Assembly (NCBI RefSeq): GCF_050436995.1
Contig: NC_134770.1
Coordinates: 6,458,501 to 6,522,500, forward strand
DNA: 64,000 bases
From: Anticarsia gemmatalis
Lineage: Eukaryota > Arthropoda > Insecta > Lepidoptera > Erebidae
Direction: 5' to 3'
Below, in pieces: positions 1 through 15,000 of this stretch. The position numbers were made by a program, and so were the translations under genes. The notes below the pieces were generated by a model, which had not been told where the DNA came from, searched no databases, and saw only the letters and a program-made list of their open reading frames with translations. Each line of letters opens with the position of its first letter. The first letter of the stretch is position 1.

Positions 1-80
1 CGAACATCGTGAAGTTGTTCCAGGTCATAGAGACTGAAAAGACGCTCTACCTCGTGATGGAGTATGCGTCCGGTGGCGAG
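1..80 (+). CDS. par-1: par-1 exon 1 of window (partial, kinase N-lobe end)
   Basis: Begins inside the exon; the first two bases end a codon. It encodes NIVKLFQVIETEKTLYLVME then YASGGE, the hinge region of the kinase. It ends with a complete GAG codon before donor gtacct (phase 0). Confidence 0.95.
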
Positions 81-3000
81 GTACCTACACACAACATTAC
101 TAATAAAATGATATGGCCAGTGTAAAAGAAAACTTTAACAGAAGCTTATTTAGAATAGCCTATAAAACTTTGTACGTAAGGCTTAGTAAAGAGTCTTGAA
201 AGATAGTAAATTCCACACTTCCTTGGAAACTAACGTACACGAAAACGAACGAATTTTAAGTGTAGATGTATTTATTAATATCCTAATCAACCATGATTCG
301 ACATGAAACAGAGTCGCTGTAAATGATTTCTTGTTTATGACGCAAGAAAATGTAGATATTTCAATTTTCAATCTACATAGAATGTGGCTAAGGTTAAACT
401 GAGTACATTTGCTACTTTCTTTTTACTTTATTTTTTATACTAAATTGGTTGGTATCGTGTTCCAGGTGTTCGACTACCTGGTGCTGCACGGCCGCATGAA
501 GGAGAAGGAGGCTCGCGCCAAGTTCAGGCAGATCGTCTCCGCCGTACAGTACTGCCACCAGAAGAGGATCATACACAGAGATCTCAAGGTATCAACAATG
601 TTATAAACACTGAACATCATATTATATTGGTGCCTTATTAAAACTGCGATTGATCAGCGAAAAACATTTAGTAATCATGCCATAAATCACACGATTTCTT
701 AGTATTTGGTAGCCGTTGTTTTTAACGTACACGCACGTGTACGCTTGAATCTGATACGAGTGTATACCTTCGTATGTATACGTTTGCTTTACTATAACAA
801 TAACAACTATAGATATAATGTACATGCGAACGAGAGAGAGAAAAAGCAAGCTCCTAGTACATTATTTTTATTAACGTTTTTGTTCTAAAGTGAATTATGT
901 GCAGACTAGTAATGGTCACAAAAGCTTGAAGCATAAATGGTACAGGTATATGTCAAATAATCCCCTAATTTCATGTATTTGTGTTCCAGGCGGAGAATCT
1001 GTTGCTGGACGGCGAGATGAACATCAAGATCGCGGACTTTGGCTTCTCCAACGAGTTCACGCCGGGAGCCAAGCTCGACACCTTCTGCGGCAGTCCGCCA
1101 TACGCCGCGCCTGAACTCTTCCAAGGTAAAATGCCCAGACTATAAGCAGTAACAAAATAGTGTCATAAATTACTTTGCATGGCACCAGAGTGGTGAAAAA
1201 GTTTTTAAGACACAAGCTAGACAGAATGAACTTAAGCCAGGTTAAAACGCAGACCACGCCCTTTCTTAATTCTAAATGTGCCAATGCAAGCAAATGTACT
1301 CAAAATGGTAATTTTAAGTCTACACTTGTAGTATTCAAGTAATATTGGATGCTATTCATTATTTATGTAGATAAGTATTGCATATGGAATATAGTTGAAT
1401 GAGTGGCTATTTAGGTTTCTTTATATAAAGCTTCATTTAATACTGGCTTTTGTAAGGCTAATATGTACATCTTTTTTCATAAAAACACGCCATGGGATTA
1501 GGAAAAGACCAGAGAATAATTATGAAATAAAACATAGTAAAATGTTGTATAGACCAATGTTTTAATCATGTGTGTGTTGGTGTGTTTGCAGGCAAGAAGT
1601 ACGACGGTCCGGAGGTGGACGTGTGGTCGCTGGGCGTGATCCTGTACACGCTGGTGTCGGGCTCGCTGCCTTTCGACGGCTCCACGCTGCGCGAGCTGCG
1701 GGAGAGAGTGCTGCGCGGAAAGTACAGGTACAATACCATAACATCTTGATATAGGCAAGAGATGTTGATTGGCCATTTTGAGGTAGTCCATCTAAAGCAC
1801 CCGTTCGAATAGCACCTTGACGAAAAGCACCTAGCCTAGTACACAAAGGGCACCCATCTATATAGCAAATCTCTTCAATAAACAAACTTCAAATATTTAT
1901 AACAATGAAATCACTGCATTCGTTCGGGAGTTATGATGCCACAGGCAGACAGACACACAGACAGATACGTCAAACTTATAGCACCCCTCATTTTGCGTCA
2001 GGAGTTACAAAATAGCTAAATTTTTACTCAAACTCGATCTTTTACATCATTTCAGAATACCCTTCTACATGTCAACCGACTGTGAAAACCTACTAAAGAA
2101 ATTCTTAGTACTGAACCCTGCCAAGCGGGCGTCCCTCGAGAGTATAATGAGAGACAAATGGATGAACACAGGCTACGAAGACGATGAGCTAAGGCCTTAT
2201 GTAGAACCGCAGCAGGACTTCAAAGACCATAAGCGGATAGGTGAGAGAGCATACAGTATGTACTGTTTATACTATTTAGGCCGAAATCGTGTGCAGCGCA
2301 AACTGATTCGTACGAGTATTAGAATGCATGGGAAAATTCTAACGTTAACTTATTGATTTGACCTTTGGTGACCTTGACCTTTAGACGTGACCTTGGTTAG
2401 TGACTTTGAACTTGAAAGTAAATGATACTTTCAAATTAGGTCTAAAAGGAAGATTATTTTAACTGATTGAAAAGATATTTTTGTAGGTCTAAATATTGAC
2501 CTAAAAATTTAAATTGATTAATTGAAAACTAAATTATTTATAGTCTCCTATATTATTATTAACTTTTATATCTTGACGTGACCCTGACTTTGACTGATTG
2601 TCGATATACCACTAAATACTAAAGTAAATACATAATGTATCGCGTTTCAACATTGTACGCTCATGACATTGAACTTGACTCACTAATCTAATTTAAAGAA
2701 AAGTTATTTTTAATTCTGACCTTAACTTTCTAAAATGACCTCGACCTTTACGACCTTGACTTAACTTTAACCGATAATTGAAATTTAATAGGTCTTTAAA
2801 TTTTTATACAAGAAATATTTATTCACAAATCAATAACTTTTCAATGGTTTTTTTGATAATTACACTCGGCTTTCTCAGTTTACGCTGCACGTGATCAAAA
2901 CCAAAATTTTGATATGAAAATTGAATGAGGGTTAAGGGTTATTGTGGGTTATAACAAATTAAATTATATATTTCGTTACTATTACAAGTCACTTGAGCAG

Positions 3001-6000
3001 TTAGTAACAAACACTTTATTATTACAAAAAAGCAAAATGTAATTTTATATACATAAGGTTTCATATTCATTCATTTGAATATGTTAAACAGAAATTTTAA
3101 CATGATTACTAAAAATATACTAACAAAATTAAGCTTTGACATTCACAAGGCATGCTATATAGCACATGTTTATAGCTAACTAAAAATGCTAATTAATTTC
3201 CGCTAATAATTACATTGGACTTACTATGATTTGGTAAAGAAATGTTGTATCTGTTCCATGCGAACTATTGGCACAGCGCAAGTTGGTACGTCAACTGGGT
3301 TAACCAGGGGGTTTTTGTTTCTAGTACTATTTATTTATCTTTTTGGGGAATGATGGTGTTCTGTCTTGTCGTACTTTCTTAAAAAAAAACCTTTATATAA
3401 ATAACTTTTAACTTATCCACGCTTATTCACGACAATGAATTTACTTATTTCTTGATCGACACACTAGTTGCAAATTGACAGTAAAATTTATGAGTATTTC
3501 ATCATCAGTTTTCTGTCTTATATACAAATTGTTGTTTGATCAATATTCCGTACATAAATAGTAATTTTATAATTCGAAAGACAATGTGAAATATGTGACT
3601 AACAGTAGGTACTGTAGGCACAAGTATTTGTGCTAAAATATACCTACTTCTAATTGCTTAAATTCTTCTATCTCAATATTGTTATAACAAATTAAGAGAA
3701 TTTATTACTTATTTATCAAAGAGATCCATTATTACAACAAGACAGAATCATCATTATATTTATTTATTTGCATAAATGTCTCGTGTTTTATTTCTGAATA
3801 ACATGCACGCGTTACCTGCTTTAATAACAAAATTATTATACCTTAATACAAGGTATTTCAAGCTTTATATTTTTATTTAACTTTATTAATTGAATGCTTA
3901 AACGTATCGTGATAAATGTGTAGATGAGGAAATTTTAAATGTTGTGTTAAATGGAATGCTATTAGTATAAGTGTTAGTTTATTACAGAAAAAATACTTTA
4001 GTACCTAAATGTTTAGTCAAAATTTGATGTTTAGTATTTATACTACTTGTATTTTCTATAACAAACAGTTTGGAATATATTTCTCCCTGATTCCCCGCTT
4101 CTAAGGCCTGATTCCATAATGGATGTAGGTAACGAGGTAGTATGCAAAGTAAATCCTCGTTAATAAGACTTTAATTGATTGACTTTAATTTAATTGAATT
4201 GAACTTTAATTTGTCATAATAGGGTAGATGACTACCAGTCAAATCAACTTCTCTTTATGAAATGTCAAAAATAAATTTTAGTATAGGAATACGAAATAGT
4301 GACGTCATAGTTTCTTATTTTCGTTGGTATCAAATGAGTGCCTAATAAAATATTTGTATGTAGTAATTATAATTTCAACACCATTTACCAGCAAAATGAC
4401 ATAGCCTGGACATTTTATATGAAACTTTTACGAATAATAATTTAATAATTTTTCGTTAACCCAGTCAACTACCCAATAGCACGACTAATTGTTGTAGTGA
4501 TACCTATTGGTGGAGATTTTCTTCGCATATTACCTTTAGTTACCTTAGTTACCTTTCACGTTCTACGTGGAAATGGAGCCTTATTCATTGTTTAACTATT
4601 GAGTTTCTGAACAGAGGTTATATTTGAGATAGATTTCTCAAAGGAACAGACTCTCCTTGAGAAAGATTTTGGAAAAAGTTATGATTGAACTATATTAATG
4701 AAGAGAAAGATTAAGGGGAAACTTCTAATTTAAATATATTAATAAACAAGTACAGATAGAAGAACATAATAACTTGAATATCGATGCGTAAAAATCTATT
4801 CGGAATGATAAAAAGTATTTTTTTATTAATTCTAATCGAGCATGTTTGTTGTGTTTTTACAAATTGCATCCATGTTTGTATGTTAAATGTGCGTGACGTA
4901 GTTGTAACGTAGTTTGTGTTGCGCAGAGGCGCTAGTTTGCCTGGGCTACAACCGGCAAGAGATCGAGTACTCGCTCGCCGAGGCGAAATATGACGATGTG
5001 TTCGCTACCTATCTGCTGCTCGGGAGGAAAAGTACCGATGTGAGTATATGACACTTTTTATTTTATATATTAGGTCGGGGAAAAAGTCTTTCCGCATTAT
5101 AGTATGTATGAACTTGCAATAAAATCTCTTTGGCTTCAATCACAAATGAGTACACGATTCATTAGGTGTCTTTCAGTGAGCTCGTGTGGTAACCAAATAT
5201 CGAGCTTTTTTGTGTAGAGAAAAGATTTTACTACAAGTTCATACATACTATAATGTGAAAATACTTTTTCCCCGACCTAATATTTATAGTACTCCCACGC
5301 AAGTGGTTCGAACCCGAGGCAAGACACTAATAACTTTTCCAAGTTGTATGTTTATTGGAAACTAGCTTTTACCCGCGACTTCGTCCGCCACCTGAATTTT
5401 CCCATGGGAATGCGTAATTTTCCAGCGGTTAAAAGTAGCCTGTGTCCTTTCTCTGGTATCAAAATATCTCCATACCAAATTTCATGAAAATTGGTTCAGT
5501 AGTTTAGGCGTGATTGTATAACAGACAGACAAAGAGTCAGACAAACTTACTTTCACATTTATAATATTAGTATGGAAGTATGGATATGGATAATTGTCAC
5601 TTGTTCACACTTGGTGAAGGAAAACATCGTGATGCAACCTTGCATGCCTGAGAGTTCTTTAGAACAGTTCTTGAAGGTATGCAAAGTCCCCATTTCAGAC
5701 ATATTGGACTTGTTATTAAGCGTTTTAATGATAATGCTGCTATCGTTTGCCTTTTCCTTATTTTGGTGAAATTTATAATATTAATGTAATTGAACTTTGT
5801 TTTGTTTATTTTTGAAAAAAATGTAAGAATCTTGATAGAACTATTATTTGCTATGTAATAGTAATAGTAATAGTAACGAGTTTTGTTTATAATGGACGCA
5901 GACGCGTTACACTCGGCCAACTGATCTATCAACCAAGCGATTACCTCTGCTTTCTTTTCCAAGATGATTTAAAAAATCGTTGTAATTTAGCATCGTTTGG

Positions 6001-9000
6001 CGATATGTACAGTGTTAAGTGACTACCTCTGTGGCACGGTGGTTTAGGTCGCCACATCGCTACCATTGCCTCGGGATGTGGGTTCGATTCCATCATTGAA
6101 CAATTATTATGCCAATCACAAATAATATTTGTGTCCGTTGTTTGTATGTTTGTAAAAGACTCCGCAACACGAGAGCAATTCTTAATGCAGGATTTGTCTT
6201 TAATAAATAAGAAATAAAAAATGGTCGGTAACTAATCGGTGCCTCTCCCCAAGCCGGAGTCGGACGGCAGTCGCTCGGGCTCGTCGCTGTCGCTGCGCAC
6301 GGCCGCGCCCGGCGCCGCGCCGCCGCAGCCCGCCGCCGCCAACGCTCATGCCGGTATGTACCACACAACAACACTACTGTCTAACTTACGACTATATTAT
6401 AGACAACTGTGTTACATTCAAATCAGGACTTAGAGCTCGGAAAAGCCATTGAAGTAACGTTGTGCTCGGGTAGCTCTATATCTGGGTAACTTTATGCCCA
6501 GGTAAATTTATGTCCGGCTAAATTTATAGCTGGGTAACTTTATAGCTGGGTAACTTTATACCTGGGTAACTTTATGCCTGGGTAACTTTATACCCGGGTA
6601 ACTTTATATCCGGGTAGATTTATGCCCGGGTAATTTGAATAATACGTGTCCATATTGTCCATTACCTGTTACCGATACAGGTGATATTATTTTACTAAAA
6701 TTCCTGATTTCAATGTGCAGAGACCTATTATAGCTGCCAATTTCAACTAGTCTCTAAGATGAAGAACAAAATTGACATACTTCTACTACTTGTAGAAAAT
6801 GATTATAAGTGGAGCAACCAAACGCATTAAATATAATTTACTAGTTAACTGAAGAAAATATCTACAATCATCCTAATAATTTACAATGCGGTGTTTTTAG
6901 TTGCTTCCTTTATAAAACTTGAAATAACGAATTCATACTGGGGGAAATAACCATTGAGAATTAAAAACGACTCCAAGCCTTTTGTAATATAAAGAAAAGA
7001 CAAATTTGAAGATATACAGAGCTGTATACATGCAATATCATTGCTTTTATAATATAACATTGAGAAAAAATACGCGCTATTTATTATTGGGAAGCTATTT
7101 CATACAAACATTACTATTTTACCAAAAAAATTACATTCAGTAGATAGTTAACTGCGTTTAGAATAACGTAGTTATGCTTTCTTAAGCGCTTAGGTTACTC
7201 TGGTAAGGCTTAGCTTAATATCTAACTGGGTTTTCATCCATCATTCAAGAAAGCGCGAAACGACCATTTGTTTTGTCCGGACTACAATTTATATATGACA
7301 GTTAATTTATTATGACGTGAAAATATGATATTTTAGTTAGTACTTATAATATTACCAATTTCTGAAGCTGAAAATTGAAAAAATAAAATGTTGTCTTCCT
7401 GAAAATGTATTACAATTTTTTTTAATAACTTTAAACGATCTTATTTTTAATAACTTTTTTATTCTGGTATTTTAGATGGAAAGTTAAGTTTGTTTTCAGC
7501 TGTTGATTTTGGTAATAATTTATTTTGAAGTTTACAAAGTTATATAATAAATGTGTCATATATTTTTTATAATGAAGTAGGATCATTCTATAATACTGCT
7601 TTTTATAATTATTCTTGTGTATTGTGTGCTTAACGTCTCGCAAAACGATCACAACCACCATATTTACTAATAAAACATACTGTCTGTCTTTTATACGAGA
7701 ATTTATCATGATTTTTTTGTATATAAATGTTTGGGGGATCTTAGTCGAAAAGGTAACATTTCATAACGTCTTTCATGATTGGTTGTAATGAGGGTTTAAT
7801 GATTGTCTAAAAGTTCCAACTTGGGGTAGTTTGTTTTTAATGTAATTTTTGTGAAAATGCATTTACGGGTATATTATTTTATGGGTAGTTCTAACTTTGG
7901 CTAAATCATCTAAAAAAGGGCTAGTGAGTTAGTTTTGTTGATAGAACTCCAGTTAGATTTAAGGGGCCATTTTTTTCATCTTTAGTCTACTTCAGGCTAT
8001 TTGTTCCCTGATAATATTGGACCTTTAAATTGGTAAAGTATTAAAAATATAGATTTATAATATAACAACAAGTATCTATCGATGGAAAGAATGGTCCCGT
8101 ATGGTCTGTGGCCATAAGCCGGGTAGATTGTGGGGTTGTGATCGTGGCTGAGCTGTGGGTGCCGGTAGGGTCGGGCGCGGGCGCGGGCGGCTCGCCGTCG
8201 CACCGCGGCGTGCAGCGCTCCATCAGCGCGTCCGCGCGCCCCGCCGCCTCGCGCCGCGCCTCCTCCGGCGCTGAGGTGCTGCGGACGCAAGGTACATACC
8301 GCCTGACTGACAAACAAACACACACATACACCACATATATACGTCCATACACCACACACCACAAACACACAACACATACGCATAACACATATATACGTAC
8401 ACACATGATCAATGAACATTGTCATAAGTAAGATCTCTTAATCAGATCGAGAACGTATACGTACGTGCCCGTAAGATTGGTATACGTACGTATACGTTTG
8501 TCTTGACACAAATAGACAACACAATTTTTTTTCAAGTTTCAATACGTATTGAACGTTTCAAAATATACTTCAGTTTGATTTAGTTCTCACCTTACTAAAT
8601 TACACATTATTTAAGTAATTCGTACACCATGTGTAGTGTATACTTACTTAAACACATTATATACACAGAAATACATTTATTTACACATAAAAATACGAAA
8701 TATTCACTAGTATTTGTTTAGTTCAACTACTAAGCACTCCTAAAATGAACTAAAGAAATACACAGATACCTTTTTAAAGATGATTTAATAAACTGTTTAA
8801 TCTTTATTAAAATACAATTTGTCTTTGAAAAGGTTCAACATATTTTTAATTAGTGTTGGCTTTATGTACAGCGTGGTATATCGTAACTAATTTACTTCTA
8901 AATCACACATTTAACAACAATAAATTGGCGATTAACATCACACGAAATTGCTTTTTCTTTATTACAATTGCATAAATTCATGGGTGTTTAGACTTCAAGG

Positions 9001-12000
9001 CGTGTACACACACATATTCGGTTCGGTATTAATCGGCTTAGCCGTTCGGCAAAATCAAATATATGTATATGAATGTTCGGGAAAAAGCCGTTTGACATCG
9101 CCGCGCCTGAATGTTTTAAACCGGATTGTGACGATCGGACCCGAAGGCACAAGTCGAACAAGTGTAGTAATTGATTCGAGTTTTGTTGTATGGTAAATAT
9201 TGCCAAAACGAACGTGCCGACCAGAATATGTGTATAGCGAGCCTAATAAAATCGTACTAACATATTTGGAAGTAAATTTCCAAAATATACTATTTATGTT
9301 AAAGGAAATTTTCATGAATAGTCTTTTACAAATATAAGCTAACACGTACTTAGCACTCAACATTGTGGCTTAACACAATATACATTCAGTGTTAAAATAA
9401 CACATGCATGTTTTATGTTCAAAAGGAATTATGAAACAATACAAAATTTCAAAGGATATGTTATAGCACTACTTGCACGGCTATTTGTGATAACTTTTTA
9501 CTTGTTTTGTTAATACAGGTGTTGATTTTGATGTGCTAAATGTATTCATGTATTTTTTTATGTTTCTTGAAACTTAGTCTTCATCTTAAAATATACTTGA
9601 ATAGCATATTATACAACGTAAATCAAGACACATGGTAGTATGTAGAGCTATGGAAAAAAAACTAATCTAGCTCGTCGCACCATTATGTATTACGTGAACT
9701 ATTTAGATATTTGGATTATTGTATTTAATTAAATATATTCGATGGGCACAATGCAAGAGTTGCGTTTCTTATACGACACTTTGGCTGTACGTATACGATC
9801 TTTAACGAACACGTGCGTATACGTAGGTATACTTTATATTCTTCATAATAGTATATTTTTTTTGTTTTTGAGATTGTAAATCACAAGTATTCCTATCGTA
9901 TTGATTATATTTCATTCTTGAGACTTATCAGCACATCAAAATCGATACTCACCTGTGTTAGTAAATATATATTTAAAGCTATGAACTTATGTAACATTCT
10001 AGTGGGCACAACCACGACAGCTGCCAACAACACAACGTCAACGGCGACCACCACGACGTCCAATTTCAAAAGACAAGTGCGTATTTCACTCCTGTTAATG
10101 AAAACTTTACTAATATTTACTTGAGAACATGTTTCAGTAGTATTGCAAGTGTATTTACTAGTTAATTTGTATGACCTTCCAGAATACAATTGACTCGGCG
10201 TCAATCAAAGAGAACACAGCGCGGATCGCTCAGATGCAGGTATGTCTATTTTTTATACTCAGACCATTTCAAACGTGCGATCTAAGTCATGTCATTGTCA
10301 CATTCCTATGATTCTTTTGATTATCACGTAGTTCGCACTTGTAACGGCCTGAGTATAGACAGTTTGTTTTTTTTAAGAAATGGTAGTAAGAAAATATGTC
10401 TTTTAAATCTCACTTTGAGGTAAGGACTGAACGAAATTTCAATAGTTTTGTCGTTGTCCATGATGTTAACATTATATTATCTTGACCTTTTTGACCGTGA
10501 TTTTTCTGGAGCTGACCTCGGTTTCATGTATCGTGTATCTTCCCCCAGGTACAGAGCACGAGCCGGCCCAGCAGCGCGGCGCCCAAGTTGGAGCCGCGCT
10601 CGCGCACGCTGACGGGCGGCGCGCGCCGCACGCAGACCTACGACGCGCCGCCGCAACCCACCACGCCGCATGACGCGCCCAGGTACACCCCCCCGCCCCA
10701 TACACTCCCCCTGCAGGTACAGGTACGAGCTGAAGACACAGTACATTGGGGAGTAGGTATGCCCTGACATACTGGCACTTTAAAGTGCCCCACGAGCAGA
10801 CAATGTTAATCATTAATATATTCCCAAATATCTATTGTATTCGTCTTTATATTTTGTGTAACGTAAACCATAATATTATCTCATGTTGTCCCCATTCTTA
10901 ATCGTTTGTCTCGATATTTGACCACGTCCATCAATTAAAACTCATAATATACTACTTATCTCTCGTAACTCATATATATTTATTATGTAACGTGTATATA
11001 TCCGATATATATTTAATATGTGCGACCGTAGCGTTATAATCGCATGAGTCGGGGACGAACTAACAAGCATGTGTGGGCAGCGCTCCCGCGGAGACTAAGA
11101 ACGGCACGGGCGGGGGGAGCAACGGCACGAGCGCCGCTCCGGCGGGCAAGACCCACGTGAAGAGCGCCTCTATCTCGTCCGCGAGCGGCGCCCCGCCGCT
11201 GGGGGCGGAGGCCCAGCCGCACAACGCCTCCGCCAGGGACCTCGCGCAACCGCGCCCGAGGTACTTTAGTGCCTCATCTACGTGCGCCGGATGGGTTCTT
11301 AATGCCACTTTTACAGTATGAGAATTTAAAGTACCGTGTGCATAGAAAATACATTTTTGTGTGACAATTTTTGTCACCGTTTTTGGGGATACTTGAACTT
11401 TTTTTTGCATTTTTCGTTAATAATATTAAAATAAATATTATTTTATTGAGCTGTTCAATAAGTCAAGAAAACTCTGTACAGATCAAATGTAACTATAATC
11501 AGTATTACTTCGAAAACGATAAACAAATCGAAGCAAGATATGAATACGTATAATTGTGGAAAATAGTATACCAGAATTAAAATAGTATTGCACTGCGGTA
11601 CTGCAAACTATCTAATACTATAAAACGGTACTTTAAACCCTCCGGGCACCATGTGTCGTGGTACTTAGTGGCAGATTGTTCGCTTCCTGCGGTTGGACAC
11701 AGCATTTGGAGTAGCTTTGCGCTGATTTTATTTTACATCGCTTCGGTCTCAATTGGGTTCCATTCGATCGGCTTGCTTGCTACGAGAAAAGAGATTCATA
11801 GAAAACCGATTTATTCAGACTATTTTCTTCGGTGAATAACTTATGCCCGGTTTCTGAGTTACATTTAGCGGTAGTTTATCTATTCAATAGCGCTTTTTAA
11901 TTAATTTAAATGTTATTGAATGAATAAACTAACGCTAAATGTACTTCAGGAACCGGGGGTTGGCCATTTTGGCAGATTATAATGGCTAAGAGATAGCCGC

Positions 12001-15000
12001 TCCCTGATTCCGGGTGGGAGACCCTTGCCTGACAGTGGGATAGAGTACCTAATGGATTTAATATTTTTTTTATGCAGTAACTGTGTCGCTTGTGCCATAG
12101 TAGTTTAAATATCACTTACTCCCTGTTTCAGAGTACATTTAGTAGTAGTTTATCTATCAATATCATTTTCTTATATGAGTTGAAACGCTAACCGCGCTAA
12201 ACGCTTCCGCTAATAAATGTACGACAGAAACCTTAGGTTATTCTACGCTCCTTGGTATGGTTAATCTGGCAAAAAGATAAAATTATTCACCGAAAAAAGT
12301 TGTGTTGATAAAAATCCGGTTTAGATTTTTTTGTTTTGTTGTTTTCGGTATTATAGAGGTGATTTTCATTTGATTTTGAAACATTCAGCGGCTTTTAGCT
12401 TTGCAGGATATTATGTGATTTACAACAATATTTCATAGCACTTTTTTTGGTTCAGAAAAGCACATTGTATTTAACTTTTTCATAGTATTTTTGGTTTCTT
12501 TCTGATTGGCTTATTATTAAATTATACTTGTACTAACAAAATGTTTCCACGATGTAGGGTATTGGGTTCAGTTCTTGGATTGTTCTTTTTCATTTTCGCT
12601 TTTTCCAGGTTTATGTGGTAGTTTAAAAAGGCTGTTTTATACGCTTGTGTGTCACTAACAAAAATATTATAATGTAGATTATAACTCACTTGTAGCGGTA
12701 GTGGTAATATTTGTAAATAATAGTAGAATCACTTATTATTTTTATATTTATTATTTATTTATATTATTTTTGTATAGAGAGCTGTGGGCTCAATTTATTA
12801 TTTGTTTATATATTAGCGGCACATTTTAGTGAGAACGTTCCCAGTAGCAGTATGTAGTGTGTGATTGGTATATAATGTGTTGTTGTGATGTGTTTTCAGC
12901 CTGAATTCTCAAGTGTCGACGACGGGCGGCGGCGCCACCGGCACGGGCGCTCGACGCGAGTTCCCCAACCCGCTGGTCTTCCCCAGGAATGTGCCCTCCA
13001 GGTCCACCTTTCACTCAGGTATGTACTCTTTAAGTATACCTCCTTTAAAAGTAATTTAGATAATCGTGGATTTAATACATTGAATTACGTGTCTCTTCAA
13101 GTTTGCTATGTTAAATTGGAGGTTTTGTAATGAGGACGAGAAACATTATGACAAAAAATGTTTTCTTTTTGATTTCTTCTTTCTATTTGTAATTAATACC
13201 AAATATTTTCATGACAATTTATTTTTTAGTTATTTAGTAAAAAAAGTAAACGTTTTCATAACTAATAAGTTAGCCTGTGAACGTATACGACTTATCTACT
13301 GTGACTACTTATATGTACCTACTTACGTTGTAAGTTATTTTCATTACATTATTTTCTTAACCTTGTTCTACTAAGATACTTGCCTAATTTTCTGAAGAAA
13401 CTCAATGTAAATCTTTTATTTTTATCTGCAGGTCAGACCCGGTCCCGCGGCTCGTCGGGCGGCGCATACGGCGACGGCGGCTCCCCGCACCAGGCGCGGC
13501 CCTCCTTCTTCTCCAAGCTGTCCTCGCGCTTCTCCAAGCGGTACGTACCATCACCACCCCCCACCACCACACACCCCCCACTTGTATATAATTATGACGT
13601 CATTATTGTAACGTACTTATTGAGTCTTAGGGCTAATTTTTGAGCAAGTTTCTTAAGAGATAATAGACTTTTTACAACTATAGTTATGCTTCTGTTTAAG
13701 TTGAAAGTAAAGTTATTCTCCGTAGTGATAAAACGATATATGAATCAGTATAACTTACACTGTTAGTGAGCTTTTTAACGAATTTGGTAGTTTCAGGGTC
13801 CTTCGAAAGTACAATAAGCTTTGTAGGTATTTATTTAAAAACAATGATTTGAAATAATTACTACTACATAGGTATCATAACGTGGATTGCAGTTCTAAAA
13901 GTACACATTTTTAGGGGCATTCATTTACCTCGAATAAATCTAATTTAGACCTTTTAGATACTCAATAAGTACGTTACCAAACATAGATTTATGGGTATAT
14001 ATTTATATGCAGGACAAGACAATAGGACATTACTTATTAGACTATATACTACATAGTAGGTCTTTATGTAATTCTAATTGTCTTACTTGTATCCCATGGG
14101 CTCTACGTGGTATAACTGTCGTAAATAACACATTTATTTACTCCATAACATACACCCAGCCATAAGTGACTAACCCAAACCTTATTATTTTATTATTAAT
14201 TATTATTATTTCGGTGATGTTATTATTTTCGTTATATCTATACAAGTTAGCTAAGCTTGCAGCTAGCTCGCTATTAGAATTCATTGCAAAAGGCGTTTTG
14301 AAATTTATTTTTAATTTTTATTTTGAACAAAACGTCTTTTACGCATCATATTGGCTATTTCACGCTAAGCATCAATGTTAGCGACACAGCTTCCATGCAC
14401 CTTATCACCTTTCATTCACATTTAATATAACTAGTGATATTGTATGATAGTGACCTAGTACTGGCGCCCAACATGGGACACCAAACTTTATAGTATTTTG
14501 TTTAAAAAGGGTTGTGGAGAGGACTCGTCTTACTGAAATATAAATTATAATGGATCAACTAATGGAGCTATCGAAAATATTTTTTTGTTTTGTTACTTTT
14601 TGTTTATTTTTTTACTAAATTGTATTGTACACTGAAAATAGCACGGTTTAATCTGTATTTAAAGCTTTTTTTAAGAAAAAAACATTTTCAGAGCAGCTCC
14701 AAGTAATCCGTGTCACGACTTAGGTTACTTGTTATTACTTTTGTTGTAAATAAGTACACCATAGACACACTGTCTCTAACTTGTCACTATTAACCCATTC
14801 GTTATGTGTCGTATGTGTGAATCATTGTGTGTTTATTTATTTCTTTTTTTTTATTATTATTTCTTAAGATCAAATTGTCTCCCTCTAAATATTCCGAGCT
14901 CTTTCTTTTTGTTTGTATACTCGCGTCAACGCAGGGGATGCACGATGCTACCTACCTCCCGTTTCGTCGCACTCGTAATACCGGTGACCGCGCTAAAGTC

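Noticed and set aside
1498..1885. Minus-strand open frames of about 100 codons opposite par-1 exon 4
   Set aside because: Antisense shadow of a GC-rich exon.
6021..6100. A genuine tRNA gene
   Set aside because: Box A and B are tRNA-like, but there is no cloverleaf pairing, and the sequence continues into a repeated SINE body. The same holds for the other SINE heads.
8306..8408. CRISPR or other regular array
   Set aside because: It is a CA-rich microsatellite without spacers, in a eukaryotic intron.
10683..10730. Longer exon 11 or a 6-base microexon using later gtac donors
   Set aside because: The Pro-rich reading looks plausible, but the alternative donors after ctgcag or gtacag do not keep phase with exon 12; the first donor does.
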